Below are positions 19,425 to 29,539 of a stretch of DNA of 64,000 nucleotides, piece after piece. The stretch lies in assembly GCF_025377685.1 (NCBI RefSeq), contig NZ_JACEHK010000015.1:310001-374000 (forward strand), given 5' to 3'. This stretch comes from Anaerobacillus sp. CMMVII (lineage in GTDB: Bacteria; Bacillota; Bacilli; Bacillales; Anaerobacillaceae). Under the pieces are notes generated by a model that made no database searches, had not been told where the DNA came from, and worked only from the letters and a program-made list of their open reading frames with translations. How positions within the stretch are numbered: the stretch's first letter is position 1; the number at the start of each line of letters is the position of its first letter. The position numbers and the translations under genes were made by a program.

Positions 19425-19599
19425 GGAGATTTTCCCCTTAAGCTTCGGAATATAGCTTGGTTAGGGGGAAATAAGGGGAGGTTTTCCCTTTAATATAGCA
19501 AAATAATCAAATTATCATGTTTATTTAGTAAATAGCGGGAAATTTTCCTTCTATTTTAACTCTTTTCAGTGACGTTTCCTATTTAAGGGAAGTTTCTCC
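19425..19599. repeat. Four-palindrome array, locus 1
   Basis: Cores GGAGATTTTCC, GGAGGTTTTCC, GGAAATTTTCC and GGAAGTTTCTCC start at 19425, 19477, 19538 and 19588 (steps 52, 61, 50), each flanked by AT-rich half-sites such as AATAAG and CTTATT. The same four-site layout recurs at 32167 and 57997. Confidence 0.75.
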
Positions 19600-19701
19600 C
19601 CTTATTATATCAACCCATGTTGTTGATACCCTCATTGGTCCGAGTGGGGCAATGAATAATGAATAAGGAGTGATTAGCGTTCGATAAGCAAATAGAAAAA
19701 C

Positions 19702-19731
19702 AATGGCACGAAGTCCTTCGTGCCATTTTAA
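19702..19731 (+). terminator. Orphan terminator-like hairpin
   Basis: AATGGCACGAAG and CTTCGTGCCATT form a 12-bp perfect stem with a 2-base loop, followed by TTTA. No gene ends nearby. Confidence 0.45.
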
Positions 19732-19898
19732 TATGCGAATTATACTGTGATTTCGGTTGTGAAAGTTGTGTGATTTAGCGAGTGTAATTGCCTGTGTTTT
19801 TCCGTTTTGCACCTCTTAAGTAAACCCGTTATTCCTTGGATGCATGGGTTATTTTTTCTTTTTAAAAGATAAGAATGTATAAAATTTCAACGTTATAA

Positions 19899-20025
19899 CT
19901 GTCTAGTTCCACCGCCCAGCCCCTCGAGGTCAAATAACCTTCGAGAATAAAAGTGAAAGAGCACACTTTTTTCTCGAAGAACATTTGCTAGTCGGGGCTT
20001 AACAGGGCGCTTGCGCTTTTCTTAT
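19899..20025. repeat. Structured repeat (CTAG/GCCC family), copy 1
   Basis: Begins GTCTAGTTCCACCGCCCAGC, has CCCTCGAGGTCAAATAACC, an inner stem TTCGAGAA/TTCTCGAA, then GTCGGGGCT pairing with the AGCCCC near the start, and ends GGGCGCTTGCGCTTTTCTTA. Two more copies at 41807 and 42632. Confidence 0.8.
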
Positions 20026-20147
20026 AGGATTTCAAATTTTATTGATAATCAATTAGAGATGGTTATATATCCCTTTTTAAAAGCATAAATTGTGCTGAAG
20101 GCCATTATTGAACGACGGCATGTAACAAAAAAATATATGCTTTTGGG

Positions 20148-20216
20148 TGAATTTCATAATTACCTTAATTGAGCTATATCAATCTAAATAGCGAAAATAA
20201 TGCATTATGAAATTCA
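20148..20216. promoter_or_regulatory. 13-bp perfect inverted repeat upstream of safA
   Basis: TGAATTTCATAAT (20148-20160) and ATTATGAAATTCA (20204-20216) are exact reverse complements 36 bp before the safA start. Could be an operator pair or the 5' leader hairpin; no function can be read. Confidence 0.4.
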
Positions 20217-20251
20217 TTTGCTGAAGAATTAGCTTAAGGAGGGAATATGAC

Positions 20252-21439
20252 GTGAAAATTCATATTGTTCAGCAGGGAGACACTTTGTGGAAGTTAGCCA
20301 AGAAGTACGACGTAGATTTTGAACAATTGAAAGCTGTTAATAATCACTTAAGCAATCCAGACGTGATTATGCCAGGAATGAAGATAAAAATTCCAACGGG
20401 TGGGGTTCCAGTAAAAAAGCAAGCCGTGAAAAAGGAAGAACAAGTAAAAGCTCAACAACCTAAAGAATTACCAAAAGTAAAAGAAGTACCTTTACCGAAA
20501 CATGAAGTGGTGAAAGAAGAGGTGAAATTGCCGGCACCACCACCACCTCCAGCGCCCGTACAACAACCAATTCAAGTGCAACCAATTACTCAACAGCAGT
20601 ATCTTCACCACATGAATATGAATTTTAATGTCTATAAACCAGCACCCGCACCTGTACCTATTCAAATGCCAGCACCACCTAAATTACCTGAAATGAAAGA
20701 ATTGCCGAAATTTGAAAAACCAAAACAACCAGCACCACCGAAAAAAGAAATGCCAATTGCTGAAAAGCCAATAGCGATGCCAGCACCACCGAAAAAAGAG
20801 ATGCCAATTGCTGAAAAACCAATAGCTATGTCAGCACCACCGAAAAAAGAAATGCCAATTGCCGAAATGCCAATGGCAATGCCAGCGCAGTTTGCGCCAC
20901 CACCTAGTTATCCTATGCAACAAAATTGCTATCCTGTAACAGGCATTATGCCTGGTTGTGCATATCCGCCAATGGTACCTCAATGCTACCCTCCATATCC
21001 TGGAATGGCGCAACCGACTCCTTATGGTTACCCAGTTTCACCTGGAGCACCGATGGGAGGATTTATGGCACCACCAATGCAAGGGTATCAACCGATGGCG
21101 ATGGCACCACAAATGCCAATGTACCCGCAACCTCAGCAGATGCCAATGTATCCACCGCCACAATTTGGGATGACGCCTCCTGCTGAGCTAGATTTCGAAG
21201 ATGCTGACTTACCACCGATGACTCCAAGTGGAATGGGGCAAGTGCCACCAATGCAGGTACCACCTGGGCAAGGTTGGGCGGGACCACCTAACAACAATTT
21301 ATATGGAGACATAACCATGCAACAACCGATGCTTCCACAGGGGCAACCTTGGGGATATCAACCACAGCCAATGTTTCCACAATATAATCCAACCCAGGGA
21401 CAACAGTTCCGAAATGATAAAGAAGATAATGAAGATTAA
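20252..21439 (+). CDS. safA: Spore coat/cortex morphogenetic protein SafA
   Basis: 395 residues. N-terminal LysM peptidoglycan-binding domain (residues about 2-47, HIVQQGDTLWKLAKKYDVDF ... MPGMKIKIPTGG), then a long Pro/Met/Gln-rich low-complexity tail typical of SafA, which nucleates the inner coat at the cortex-coat interface. Residues about 165-215 hold three tandem 17-residue units (APPKKEMPIAEKPIAM). GTG start chosen because AAGGAGGGA lies just upstream and the nearby ATG is followed at once by a stop. Position after nadBCA is as in B. subtilis. Confidence 0.92.
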   Translation: MKIHIVQQGDTLWKLAKKYDVDFEQLKAVNNHLSNPDVIMPGMKIKIPTGGVPVKKQAVKKEEQVKAQQPKELPKVKEVPLPKHEVVKEEVKLPAPPPPPAPVQQPIQVQPITQQQYLHHMNMNFNVYKPAPAPVPIQMPAPPKLPEMKELPKFEKPKQPAPPKKEMPIAEKPIAMPAPPKKEMPIAEKPIAMSAPPKKEMPIAEMPMAMPAQFAPPPSYPMQQNCYPVTGIMPGCAYPPMVPQCYPPYPGMAQPTPYGYPVSPGAPMGGFMAPPMQGYQPMAMAPQMPMYPQPQQMPMYPPPQFGMTPPAELDFEDADLPPMTPSGMGQVPPMQVPPGQGWAGPPNNNLYGDITMQQPMLPQGQPWGYQPQPMFPQYNPTQGQQFRNDKEDNED

Positions 21440-21451
21440 ATAATTGAAAAT

Positions 21452-21517
21452 AGCCAACCATTAATGCACCCTATTGTAAATATCATTTGCGATTGGAGGT
21501 GCTGGGTTGGCTTTTTT
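21452..21517 (+). terminator. Terminator of safA
   Basis: AGCCAACC and GGTTGGCT form the base of a hairpin with a long inner loop (further GCACC/GGTGC pairing), followed by six T. Confidence 0.8.
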
Positions 21518-21637
21518 CATGCCTTTGTAAGGAAATTACACGTGATCTTACATAAAAATGACCGATACTTCCTAGATATAACAGATTAATTTCTCAGGAA
21601 GAATGACAAATTAATTGTGAAAGGAGGAATAAAACCA

Positions 21638-23077
21638 ATGAAAAAACTTGCGATTACATTATCAGCAGCAACACTTTTACTAGGTGGTTTAGTCGGTTGT
21701 GGTGTTGATCAACAGGGGACTACTGGACAAGGTGCCAGAGATCAACGCGGTTTTGGATACCATGCAACTGAGCAACGTCAAGATACTGGCATCACAGGTC
21801 AACGTGCAGGTGAAGGCCCAATTACAGATATGTTTACACGTGATGACCGTCGAGGAGCAAGAGGCTTTGGGAGAGATACACGCCAGCCTGCAACTGGCTT
21901 AGCTGGTGAAAGAGGAGCAGGTATGAGAGGTACAGGAACTGGACTATTCGGTACTGGTGCTGGACGAGGAACTACAGGCACTGGCACAGGAACTGGGTTA
22001 TTCGGTGGTGGTACTGGTGGTGGAACTACTGGACAAGGTACAGGAATGTTTGGCGGTGGTACTGGTGGTGGAACTACTGGACAAGGTACAGGAATGTTTG
22101 GTGGTGGCACAGGTGGTGGAACAACTGGTACAGGAACTGGATTATTTGGTACAGATTCAGGATTCGGTGCAGGAACCGGACGTGGGACCACAGGAACTGG
22201 ATTATTCGGTAGAAATACTGATAGAGCAGGTATGACTGGTCATCAAAGAATGGGTGAAAACAGAACAGGATCTGGATTTGGTGCTGCTGGTAACAGAGGT
22301 ATGACAGGCTTAGGTGCTGAAGCAGGTAGAGGTGGCACAACTGGTCATGGAATTGCAGCTTCGCCAGGATGGCAAGGTGAAACAGGATACCATGGTGGTA
22401 CACGTGGTATGGATACAGGATTAGGAATGCATGGAAATGCTGGAATGAGAGGTACAGGTCGAGGACAAGCATTCGGTACAGGTGACCGTGGTGCTGGAAT
22501 TGTTGGTAACCGTCCTGGTTATGTTGACGACAGAGGTATCTTAAGAGAACGTACAGGTAGAGCTGGAATTGGTGGATTAGGCCAAACAGGAAGAACTCAT
22601 ATGAACCAAGGCCAAACTGGTCGAGCAAACATGGGGCAAGGTGGACTAGGCTTTGGACGTGAGGGTGCCAATGGCCGTGCTGGTGATCGTGAAGTTCCAG
22701 GAACTGGTATGAGTGAATATGCTTATCCAGATGGGTATGATGCAACAACTGCCCAAGATTATACAACACGATTAGCTGATGTTGAAAATGTAAGAGATTC
22801 TCGTGTAATTGTTCATGGGAATAGGGTATTAGTTGGTGTTGATGCTGACCGTCAAAATGCTCAGCGTGTAGAGCAAGACATTCGTCAAAGGCTTAGAGGA
22901 ACTGCTGGAGATAGGGAAGTCATTGTAATAACGGAAAGAGATCAATATGATCAAATTCGTACTGCAGACGATAGACTTCGTGCAGGTGAAACATTTGAAG
23001 AAGTTGGTGCAACCATTAACGATATGTTTCATGATTTTGGAAGAGCTATTCAACGACCGTTCGAACGTTCAAGATAA
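21638..23077 (+). CDS. Spore lipoprotein, YhcN/YlaJ (CoxA-like) with a long Gly/Thr-rich insert
   Basis: 479 residues. Signal peptide with a lipobox Cys at residue 21 (LLGGLVGCG). The last ~115 residues (ATTAQDYTTRLADVENVRDS ... ITERDQYDQIR) match the YhcN/YlaJ sporulation-lipoprotein domain. It follows safA exactly as coxA (cortex protein) does in B. subtilis, but that protein is under half this length. The excess is a Gly/Thr/Arg region with 16-residue units (GTGMFGGGTGGGTTGQ), nearly identical at DNA level around 22010-22130. ATG 21638 chosen for AAGGAGG 11 bases before it; a GTG at 21617 precedes that site. Confidence 0.85.
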   Translation: MKKLAITLSAATLLLGGLVGCGVDQQGTTGQGARDQRGFGYHATEQRQDTGITGQRAGEGPITDMFTRDDRRGARGFGRDTRQPATGLAGERGAGMRGTGTGLFGTGAGRGTTGTGTGTGLFGGGTGGGTTGQGTGMFGGGTGGGTTGQGTGMFGGGTGGGTTGTGTGLFGTDSGFGAGTGRGTTGTGLFGRNTDRAGMTGHQRMGENRTGSGFGAAGNRGMTGLGAEAGRGGTTGHGIAASPGWQGETGYHGGTRGMDTGLGMHGNAGMRGTGRGQAFGTGDRGAGIVGNRPGYVDDRGILRERTGRAGIGGLGQTGRTHMNQGQTGRANMGQGGLGFGREGANGRAGDREVPGTGMSEYAYPDGYDATTAQDYTTRLADVENVRDSRVIVHGNRVLVGVDADRQNAQRVEQDIRQRLRGTAGDREVIVITERDQYDQIRTADDRLRAGETFEEVGATINDMFHDFGRAIQRPFERSR

Positions 23078-23099
23078 TAAATAAAAATTAAATATGGCA

Positions 23100-23125
23100 A
23101 AAGAGGCTAGATGGCTAGCCTCTTT
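23100..23125 (+). terminator. Terminator of the CoxA-like gene
   Basis: AAAGAGGCTAG and CTAGCCTCTTT flank ATGG, 22 bp after the stop. Confidence 0.8.
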
Positions 23126-23240
23126 GTCATTTGTACATAGAAATAGGAGTGTTTGGAATAAAATCACTAAGTTTCAAGTGAAGTTTGTATTAGCGACAAT
23201 ATTAACAGTAAGAGCTTAAAAAATACGCTCGTTTCTAAGA

Positions 23241-23360
23241 GATTGTTGCTATTAGCTTTTAGGTCGTAACCAAGCGAATGCTTGGTTCTTCACGCTTTGC
23301 GTGAAGCTTATTTATTCTCAAAAGACGACCTAAAAGCAACAAAGTTTACAAAAACAGCCT
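23241..23360. repeat. Cloverleaf-type repeat, copy with two inner hairpins
   Basis: Outer stem TTTTAGGTCGT/ACGACCTAAAA extended by GTTGC/GCAAC with a 7-base bulge on the left side. Inner hairpins AACCAAGC/GCTTGGTT and TTCACGC/GCGTGAA. Half of a third arm (GCTTATTTATTCTCAAAAG) remains. Tail GTTTACAAAAACAGCC is shared with other copies. The rest of the gap 23126-23482 shows nothing else I can name. Confidence 0.75.
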
Positions 23361-23482
23361 ATAAATAAACAGTAAAAATTAGTATAAATGGATAAAAGTC
23401 AGTATGTCTGGCGATAATAATGATAGCAATTTATAAAGGCATTTTAACTTTTTTAGTAATTTAAGTAACGGTGGTGGTACTC

Positions 23483-24096
23483 ATGGAAAAAAAACTTCCT
23501 ATAAAAAAATTAAATTAATAAGTTTTTCTGCACTTTTACTTTTGTTCTCAGTTGCTATAGTATTTGTTCAGTCACAGCAGTCTAATAAATTAGCAACCGC
23601 AGTAGATTATCCACTTATGAGAGAAAATATCAATAAACGGGCAATCGAAAATGCAATTCCAGTAGCGAAAACATTTCACGTGATGGATCCAAAAACAGTC
23701 AGAGTGATTTTAGCTAGAATATACCTAGATGGTGAGGTAAGTGAAGAAGTTGTTGAGGAAACAATCCTATCAATGGAGGATTTTTGGGCAGAGTACGCTG
23801 AATGGGATTTAATTGATCAAGACGAGGCTCAAGTTGTATTTCAACAAAAGATTGACGACATATCTCCTTTATTAAAAATTAATGGCTATTTTGGTATCTC
23901 AGAAGAGGGTACTCTAAATATTTATGAAGGTAAACCATCTGAAGAAAAGGTCATACAATCATTTTTTCAAATAAACATGAAGAAGCTAAAGAGTCATCAA
24001 CAACAAGAGCTAGAAGATGGTATTCCAATTCTTTCTAGAGATCGATATGAAGAAGTGTTAAAAATGTATAAAAAGTATGCAAAGCATGAAATGTAA
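23483..24096 (+). CDS. bofC: Sigma-K checkpoint protein BofC (N-terminal frameshift, one missing base)
   Basis: Forespore-secreted regulator that inhibits SpoIVB-dependent activation of pro-sigma-K processing. Family blocks: RVILARIYLDGEVSEEVVEE, SMEDFWAEY and NGYFGISEEGTLNIYEGKPS. A conserved-looking start (ATG 23483, MEKKLPIKK) is in another frame from the body; adding one A to the run 23503-23509 joins it to the membrane anchor IKLISFSALLLLFSVAIVF and gives 204 residues. Without correction the first usable start in the body frame is TTG 23542, inside the anchor. Followed by a hairpin terminator; upstream of ruvAB as in Bacillus. Confidence 0.85.
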
Positions 24097-24132
24097 TTTG
24101 AAAATATAAGTGATACAAGAGAGTACTCTTGG

Positions 24133-24170
24133 AAAACAAGCCCTTAGAATTCTAAAGGCTTGTTTTTCTT
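24133..24170 (+). terminator. Terminator of bofC
   Basis: AAAACAAGCC and GGCTTGTTTTT with an inner TTAGAATTCTAA palindrome and trailing T residues. Confidence 0.82.
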
Positions 24171-24270
24171 TAATTATGAAGAATTGATACCTTAACTTGT
24201 TTTGGTTGTTCAACAAGACTTTTGTGGTAAAATAAAATAGAAATAAACGTTCGTATAGGAGAGATTTTTT

Positions 24271-24879
24271 GTGATAGAGTTTGTAAAGGGATACGTAAAT
24301 TATATAGATACACAGTATGTGGTCATTGATGTAAAAGGAATTGGCTATCAAATTTTTTGTGCAAATCCCTTTATATTCAAGGTAGACTTAGAGGCAGAAA
24401 TTATAGTTTATACATATCAGTATGTTAGAGAAGATACGATAAAACTTTTTGGTTTCCGCTCAAGAGATGAACGAGCGCTATTTGAAAAATTACTAAATGT
24501 TTCTGGTATTGGACCAAAAGGAGCTTTGGCAATTTTAGCGTCAGGCCAGCCACAGCAGGTAGTCAATGCGATAGAGGAAGAAAATGAAGCGTTTTTAACA
24601 AAGTTTCCTGGTGTTGGTAAGAAGACTGCACGACAGATGATCTTAGACTTAAAAGGAAAATTAGCTGATTTCATGCCTAGTTTAGTGGGTCCTGTTTATG
24701 AGCTCAAGGCAGATCAAAAAGCCAAATACCCTCGAGAATTAGAAGATGCCATTGAGGCTTTACAGGCATTAGGATATGTTGAACGGGAAATTAAAAAAAT
24801 TGCTCCGAAGCTTGCTGAAGAACAGCTGTCTACAGATCAATATATTAAAAAAGCGTTGCAACTGCTTTTAAAGATATAG
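24271..24879 (+). CDS. ruvA: Holliday junction branch-migration protein RuvA
   Basis: 202 residues. Tetrameric junction-binding protein that loads RuvB. N-terminal OB fold ([20 protein letters not shown]), two helix-hairpin-helix motifs ([33 protein letters not shown]) and the C-terminal RuvB-contacting domain ([16 protein letters not shown]). GTG start. ruvB begins 29 bp downstream. Confidence 0.95.
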   Translation: MIEFVKGYVNYIDTQYVVIDVKGIGYQIFCANPFIFKVDLEAEIIVYTYQYVREDTIKLFGFRSRDERALFEKLLNVSGIGPKGALAILASGQPQQVVNAIEEENEAFLTKFPGVGKKTARQMILDLKGKLADFMPSLVGPVYELKADQKAKYPRELEDAIEALQALGYVEREIKKIAPKLAEEQLSTDQYIKKALQLLLKI

Positions 24880-24908
24880 AATGAGTTGCGTTCTCAGGAG
24901 GTAATAAT

Positions 24909-25909
24909 ATGGAAGAAAGAATGGTTTCGGCTGAGGTACAACAAGAGGAAGAAACGCTTGAAAATCAATTACGTCCCCAATTACTTAGCCAATATATCGG
25001 ACAAGAAAAAGTTAAAAATAACTTAAAAGTATTTATCGAAGCTGCCAAAATCAGGAATGAAGCTCTGGACCATGTCTTGTTATATGGGCCTCCCGGGTTA
25101 GGTAAGACCACATTAGCTACTATCATTGCGCATGAAATGAATGTTCAAATTCGAACAACATCAGGGCCTGCTATTGAACGCCCAGGTGATTTAGCCGCAA
25201 TTTTGACCGCTTTAGAACCTGGTGATGTTTTGTTTATTGATGAAATACATCGACTAAACCGTGTCGTAGAAGAAGTGCTTTATCCTGCGATGGAAGACTT
25301 CTGCTTAGATATCGTAATTGGAAAAGGGCCGACCGCCCGTTCAGTTCGATTAGATTTACCACCATTCACATTAGTAGGTGCTACGACAAGGGCGGGTCTT
25401 TTATCGTCACCTTTACGTGATCGTTTTGGTGTTTTGTCCCGTTTGGAGTATTATACCAATGATGAATTAATGAATATTGTATTAAGGACAGCAGATGTTT
25501 ATCAACTTGAAATTGCTGAACAGGCAAGTATTGAAATTGCCAGGCGATCACGGGGAACGCCTCGAATAGCAAATCGTTTGCTGCGTAGAGTTCGTGATTT
25601 TGCTCAAGTTCAAGGCACAGGATTTATTGACCTAGAATTAGCAGTCAATGCATTAGAAAGACTACAAGTAGACCCACTTGGTTTAGATCACATTGATCAT
25701 AAATTTTTAAAAGGGATTATTGAAAAGTTCCGGGGGGGGCCTGTAGGACTCGATACGATTGCCGCAACAATTGGTGAAGAGTCACATACGATTGAAGACG
25801 TTTATGAACCGTATTTATTGCAAATTGGCTTTTTACAACGAACGCCTAGGGGGAGAATGGTGTTACTCACAAAGTATATGAACATTTTCAAATGGAGGTC
25901 CCAGAGTAA
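24909..25909 (+). CDS. ruvB: Holliday junction helicase RuvB (C-terminal frameshift, one missing base)
   Basis: AAA+ motor of branch migration. Walker [10 protein letters not shown], Walker B DEIHRL, sensor motif TRAGLL and arginine-finger segment SPLRDRFG are intact. Near the end the frame slips at about 25857-25863: the expected C-terminus [14 protein letters not shown] is in the next frame. Adding one base yields 333 residues, ending at TAA 25907-25909, which overlaps the ATG of the next gene (TAATG). As it stands the frame runs on to 26030 with an unrelated tail. Confidence 0.94.
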
Positions 25910-26127
25910 TGCCAAATATTCCGAAACTACTGATTACAGTGGGGGTTATTTTAATTGTTTTAGGACTGTTATGGCAAGTTGGTGGCAAGTATCTTGCTTT
26001 AGGGAAATTACCGGGAGATATTTTCTTTAAGAAAGGAAATACGACTTTTTATTTTCCAATTGTTACTTCGATTGTTTTAAGTATTGTTATCTCGTTAATC
26101 CTATATATTGTTGGCCGCTTAAGGTAA
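25909..26127 (+). CDS. DUF2905 small membrane protein
   Basis: 72 residues with two membrane segments around the conserved [20 protein letters not shown] core of DUF2905. Function unknown. Its start overlaps the corrected ruvB stop and GGAG is provided by the end of ruvB (ATGGAGGTCCCAGAGTAATG). Common as a small gene after ruvB in Bacillaceae. Confidence 0.85.
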   Translation: MPNIPKLLITVGVILIVLGLLWQVGGKYLALGKLPGDIFFKKGNTTFYFPIVTSIVLSIVISLILYIVGRLR

Positions 26128-26248
26128 ATATTTACTTGTCAACAATATAGTACTTATGTATGCTTATATATTAGTTTGGATTAGCTAATTATTAAATAAT
26201 AGCTAATCCAAACTCCAAACCTAAATGTGAAAAAGGTGAATTAATAAA

Positions 26249-28461
<2,213 letters not shown>

Positions 28462-28526
28462 TTTTGTGAAAGAAAAGGGATAATGGATAGTATCAATATT
28501 TATTTTTAGAAAGGGGTGAAACAACA

Positions 28527-28790
28527 ATGGACTTTTTTACAGCGATTTTACCATTAGTATTTATGTTCGCGATTTTTTACTTTTTATTAATCCGACCACA
28601 ACAAAAGCGTCAAAAGAAAATTCAACAAATGCATGCTGACCTTAAAAAGGGTGACAAAATCATCACGATCGGCGGCCTTCATGGCACAATCGATGCAATT
28701 GACGAAGACAGAGTCATATTATTAGTTACTGATAACAAGAAATTAACTTTTGATCGAAATGCCATCCGTGAAGTAGTTAATCCTGACTAG
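28527..28790 (+). CDS. yajC: Preprotein translocase accessory subunit YajC
   Basis: 87 residues. One N-terminal membrane segment (FMFAIFYFLLIRPQQKRQKK) and a small cytoplasmic domain (GDKIITIGGLHGTI). Associates with SecDF in the membrane. Follows tgt as in most bacteria; AAAGGGGTG precedes the ATG. Confidence 0.94.
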   Translation: MDFFTAILPLVFMFAIFYFLLIRPQQKRQKKIQQMHADLKKGDKIITIGGLHGTIDAIDEDRVILLVTDNKKLTFDRNAIREVVNPD

Positions 28791-28799
28791 TACATAGGC

Positions 28800-28842
28800 A
28801 AAAGAGAAGGGACATCCAATTGGATTGTCCCTTCTCTTTTGT
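28800..28842 (+). terminator. Terminator of queA-tgt-yajC
   Basis: AAAAGAGAAGGGACA and TGTCCCTTCTCTTTT form a 15-bp perfect stem 9 bp after the yajC stop. Confidence 0.92.
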
Positions 28843-28846
28843 CATA

Positions 28847-28941
28847 GTTTAGAGTTAAGAGTGTAGAGTTTAAAGTGTTGTGAGTAAAGCGGCGAAGCCT
28901 AGCTTTCAAAACTCAAAACTCAAAACTTTACACTTTTAAAC
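28847..28941. repeat. Heptamer-hairpin repeat, copy 4
   Basis: Left arm GTTTAGAGTTAAGAGTGTAG, centre AAGCGGCGAAGCC, right arm of AACTCAA units ending CTTTACACTTTTAAAC. It overlaps the end of the convergent yrzE gene and supplies its stop codon. Confidence 0.8.
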
Positions 28942-29322
28942 CATACGTGAATTCCTTACTACATTTACGCCTAAGACCCCACCGATGATTGCTGCGAAAA
29001 CAAATCCACCGTGGAAAAGATATTGCTCCATTGAAAATGTGGCATTATAGCCTAAGTACTGGACTAAGAAAACAAGTAAAGAATATAAAAGACCTGTACC
29101 TGCCCCAACCATCCAGCCTTTTTGTTTTGACTTACCTCCTGAAACGAAGCCTCCAATGATTAATGCAACAAATGTTAGGACCATAATTACCCAACTGAAA
29201 GATGTTTCAGTTAATGAAGTAAACCTAAGTAGCAACGAAATAATAAAGCTTACTGAAAGAATGATCAGCAATATTGTGACAAGACCATAAACCATTGAAG
29301 TTAGAATTCCTCTGTTTTCCAA
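28936..29322 (-). CDS. yrzE: TIGR04086/YrzE family membrane protein
   Basis: 128 residues with four predicted membrane segments and a basic loop (GGKSKQKGW). Recognised from the family pattern and its place between yajC and yrbG/spoVB in Bacillus. Function unknown. TTG start after GGGGGAAGAG on the minus strand. Confidence 0.78.
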   Translation of the reverse strand: MENRGILTSMVYGLVTILLIILSVSFIISLLLRFTSLTETSFSWVIMVLTFVALIIGGFVSGGKSKQKGWMVGAGTGLLYSLLVFLVQYLGYNATFSMEQYLFHGGFVFAAIIGGVLGVNVVRNSRMV

Positions 29323-29400
29323 GCTTCTCTTCCCCCTTTACAAAAACTCTGTTTTTCAGCCTAATAAAGCTTATTCACCCTTGTACAAATTTAGAATTAA

Positions 29401-29484
29401 AGTTTTGAGTTAAGAGTGTTGAATTTTGAGTTTTAATATGAGGTCGCACCCTAACTTATAACTCATACTCAACACTCAAAACTT
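29401..29484. repeat. Heptamer-hairpin repeat, copy 5
   Basis: Left arm AGTTTTGAGTTAAGAGTGTT, right arm ACTCATACTCAACACTCAAA, with a diverged centre (GAGGTCGCACCC) lacking the TTCGAAGC core. Confidence 0.78.
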
Positions 29485-29539
29485 CTAAATAAGACAAACC
29501 CTTCATACAATGTAACAATGGATTTCATGAAAGGGGATC

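Larger units (their letters stand above)
19271..20251. other. Gene-free stretch upstream of safA with several palindromic elements
   Basis: About 980 bp with no convincing gene. It holds a possible three-way hairpin (19306-19373), a four-palindrome array (19425-19599), a perfect hairpin AATGGCACGAAG/CTTCGTGCCATT with T residues after it (19702-19731), a structured repeat (19899-20025) and a 13-bp inverted repeat (20148-20216). The minus-strand frame at 19579-19812 runs across parts of these elements and has no recognisable domain. Confidence 0.7.

Noticed and set aside
19579-19812. Minus-strand 77-residue open frame between nadA and safA
   Set aside because: Runs over the palindrome array and a hairpin, has no ribosome site or recognisable domain.
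22074-22769. Long minus-strand open frame inside the CoxA-like gene
   Set aside because: Product is an implausible His/Leu/Gln-rich shadow of the Gly/Thr repeats, without ribosome site.
25910-26030. A natural RuvB C-terminal extension
   Set aside because: The usual C-terminus and stop are found one frame over, overlapping the next gene as TAATG.
28847-28941. Integron attC-like recombination hairpin
   Set aside because: Imperfect palindrome between genes is reminiscent, but there is no RYYYAAC/GTTRRRY core at the ends and no integrase; gene order is ordinary and chromosomal.
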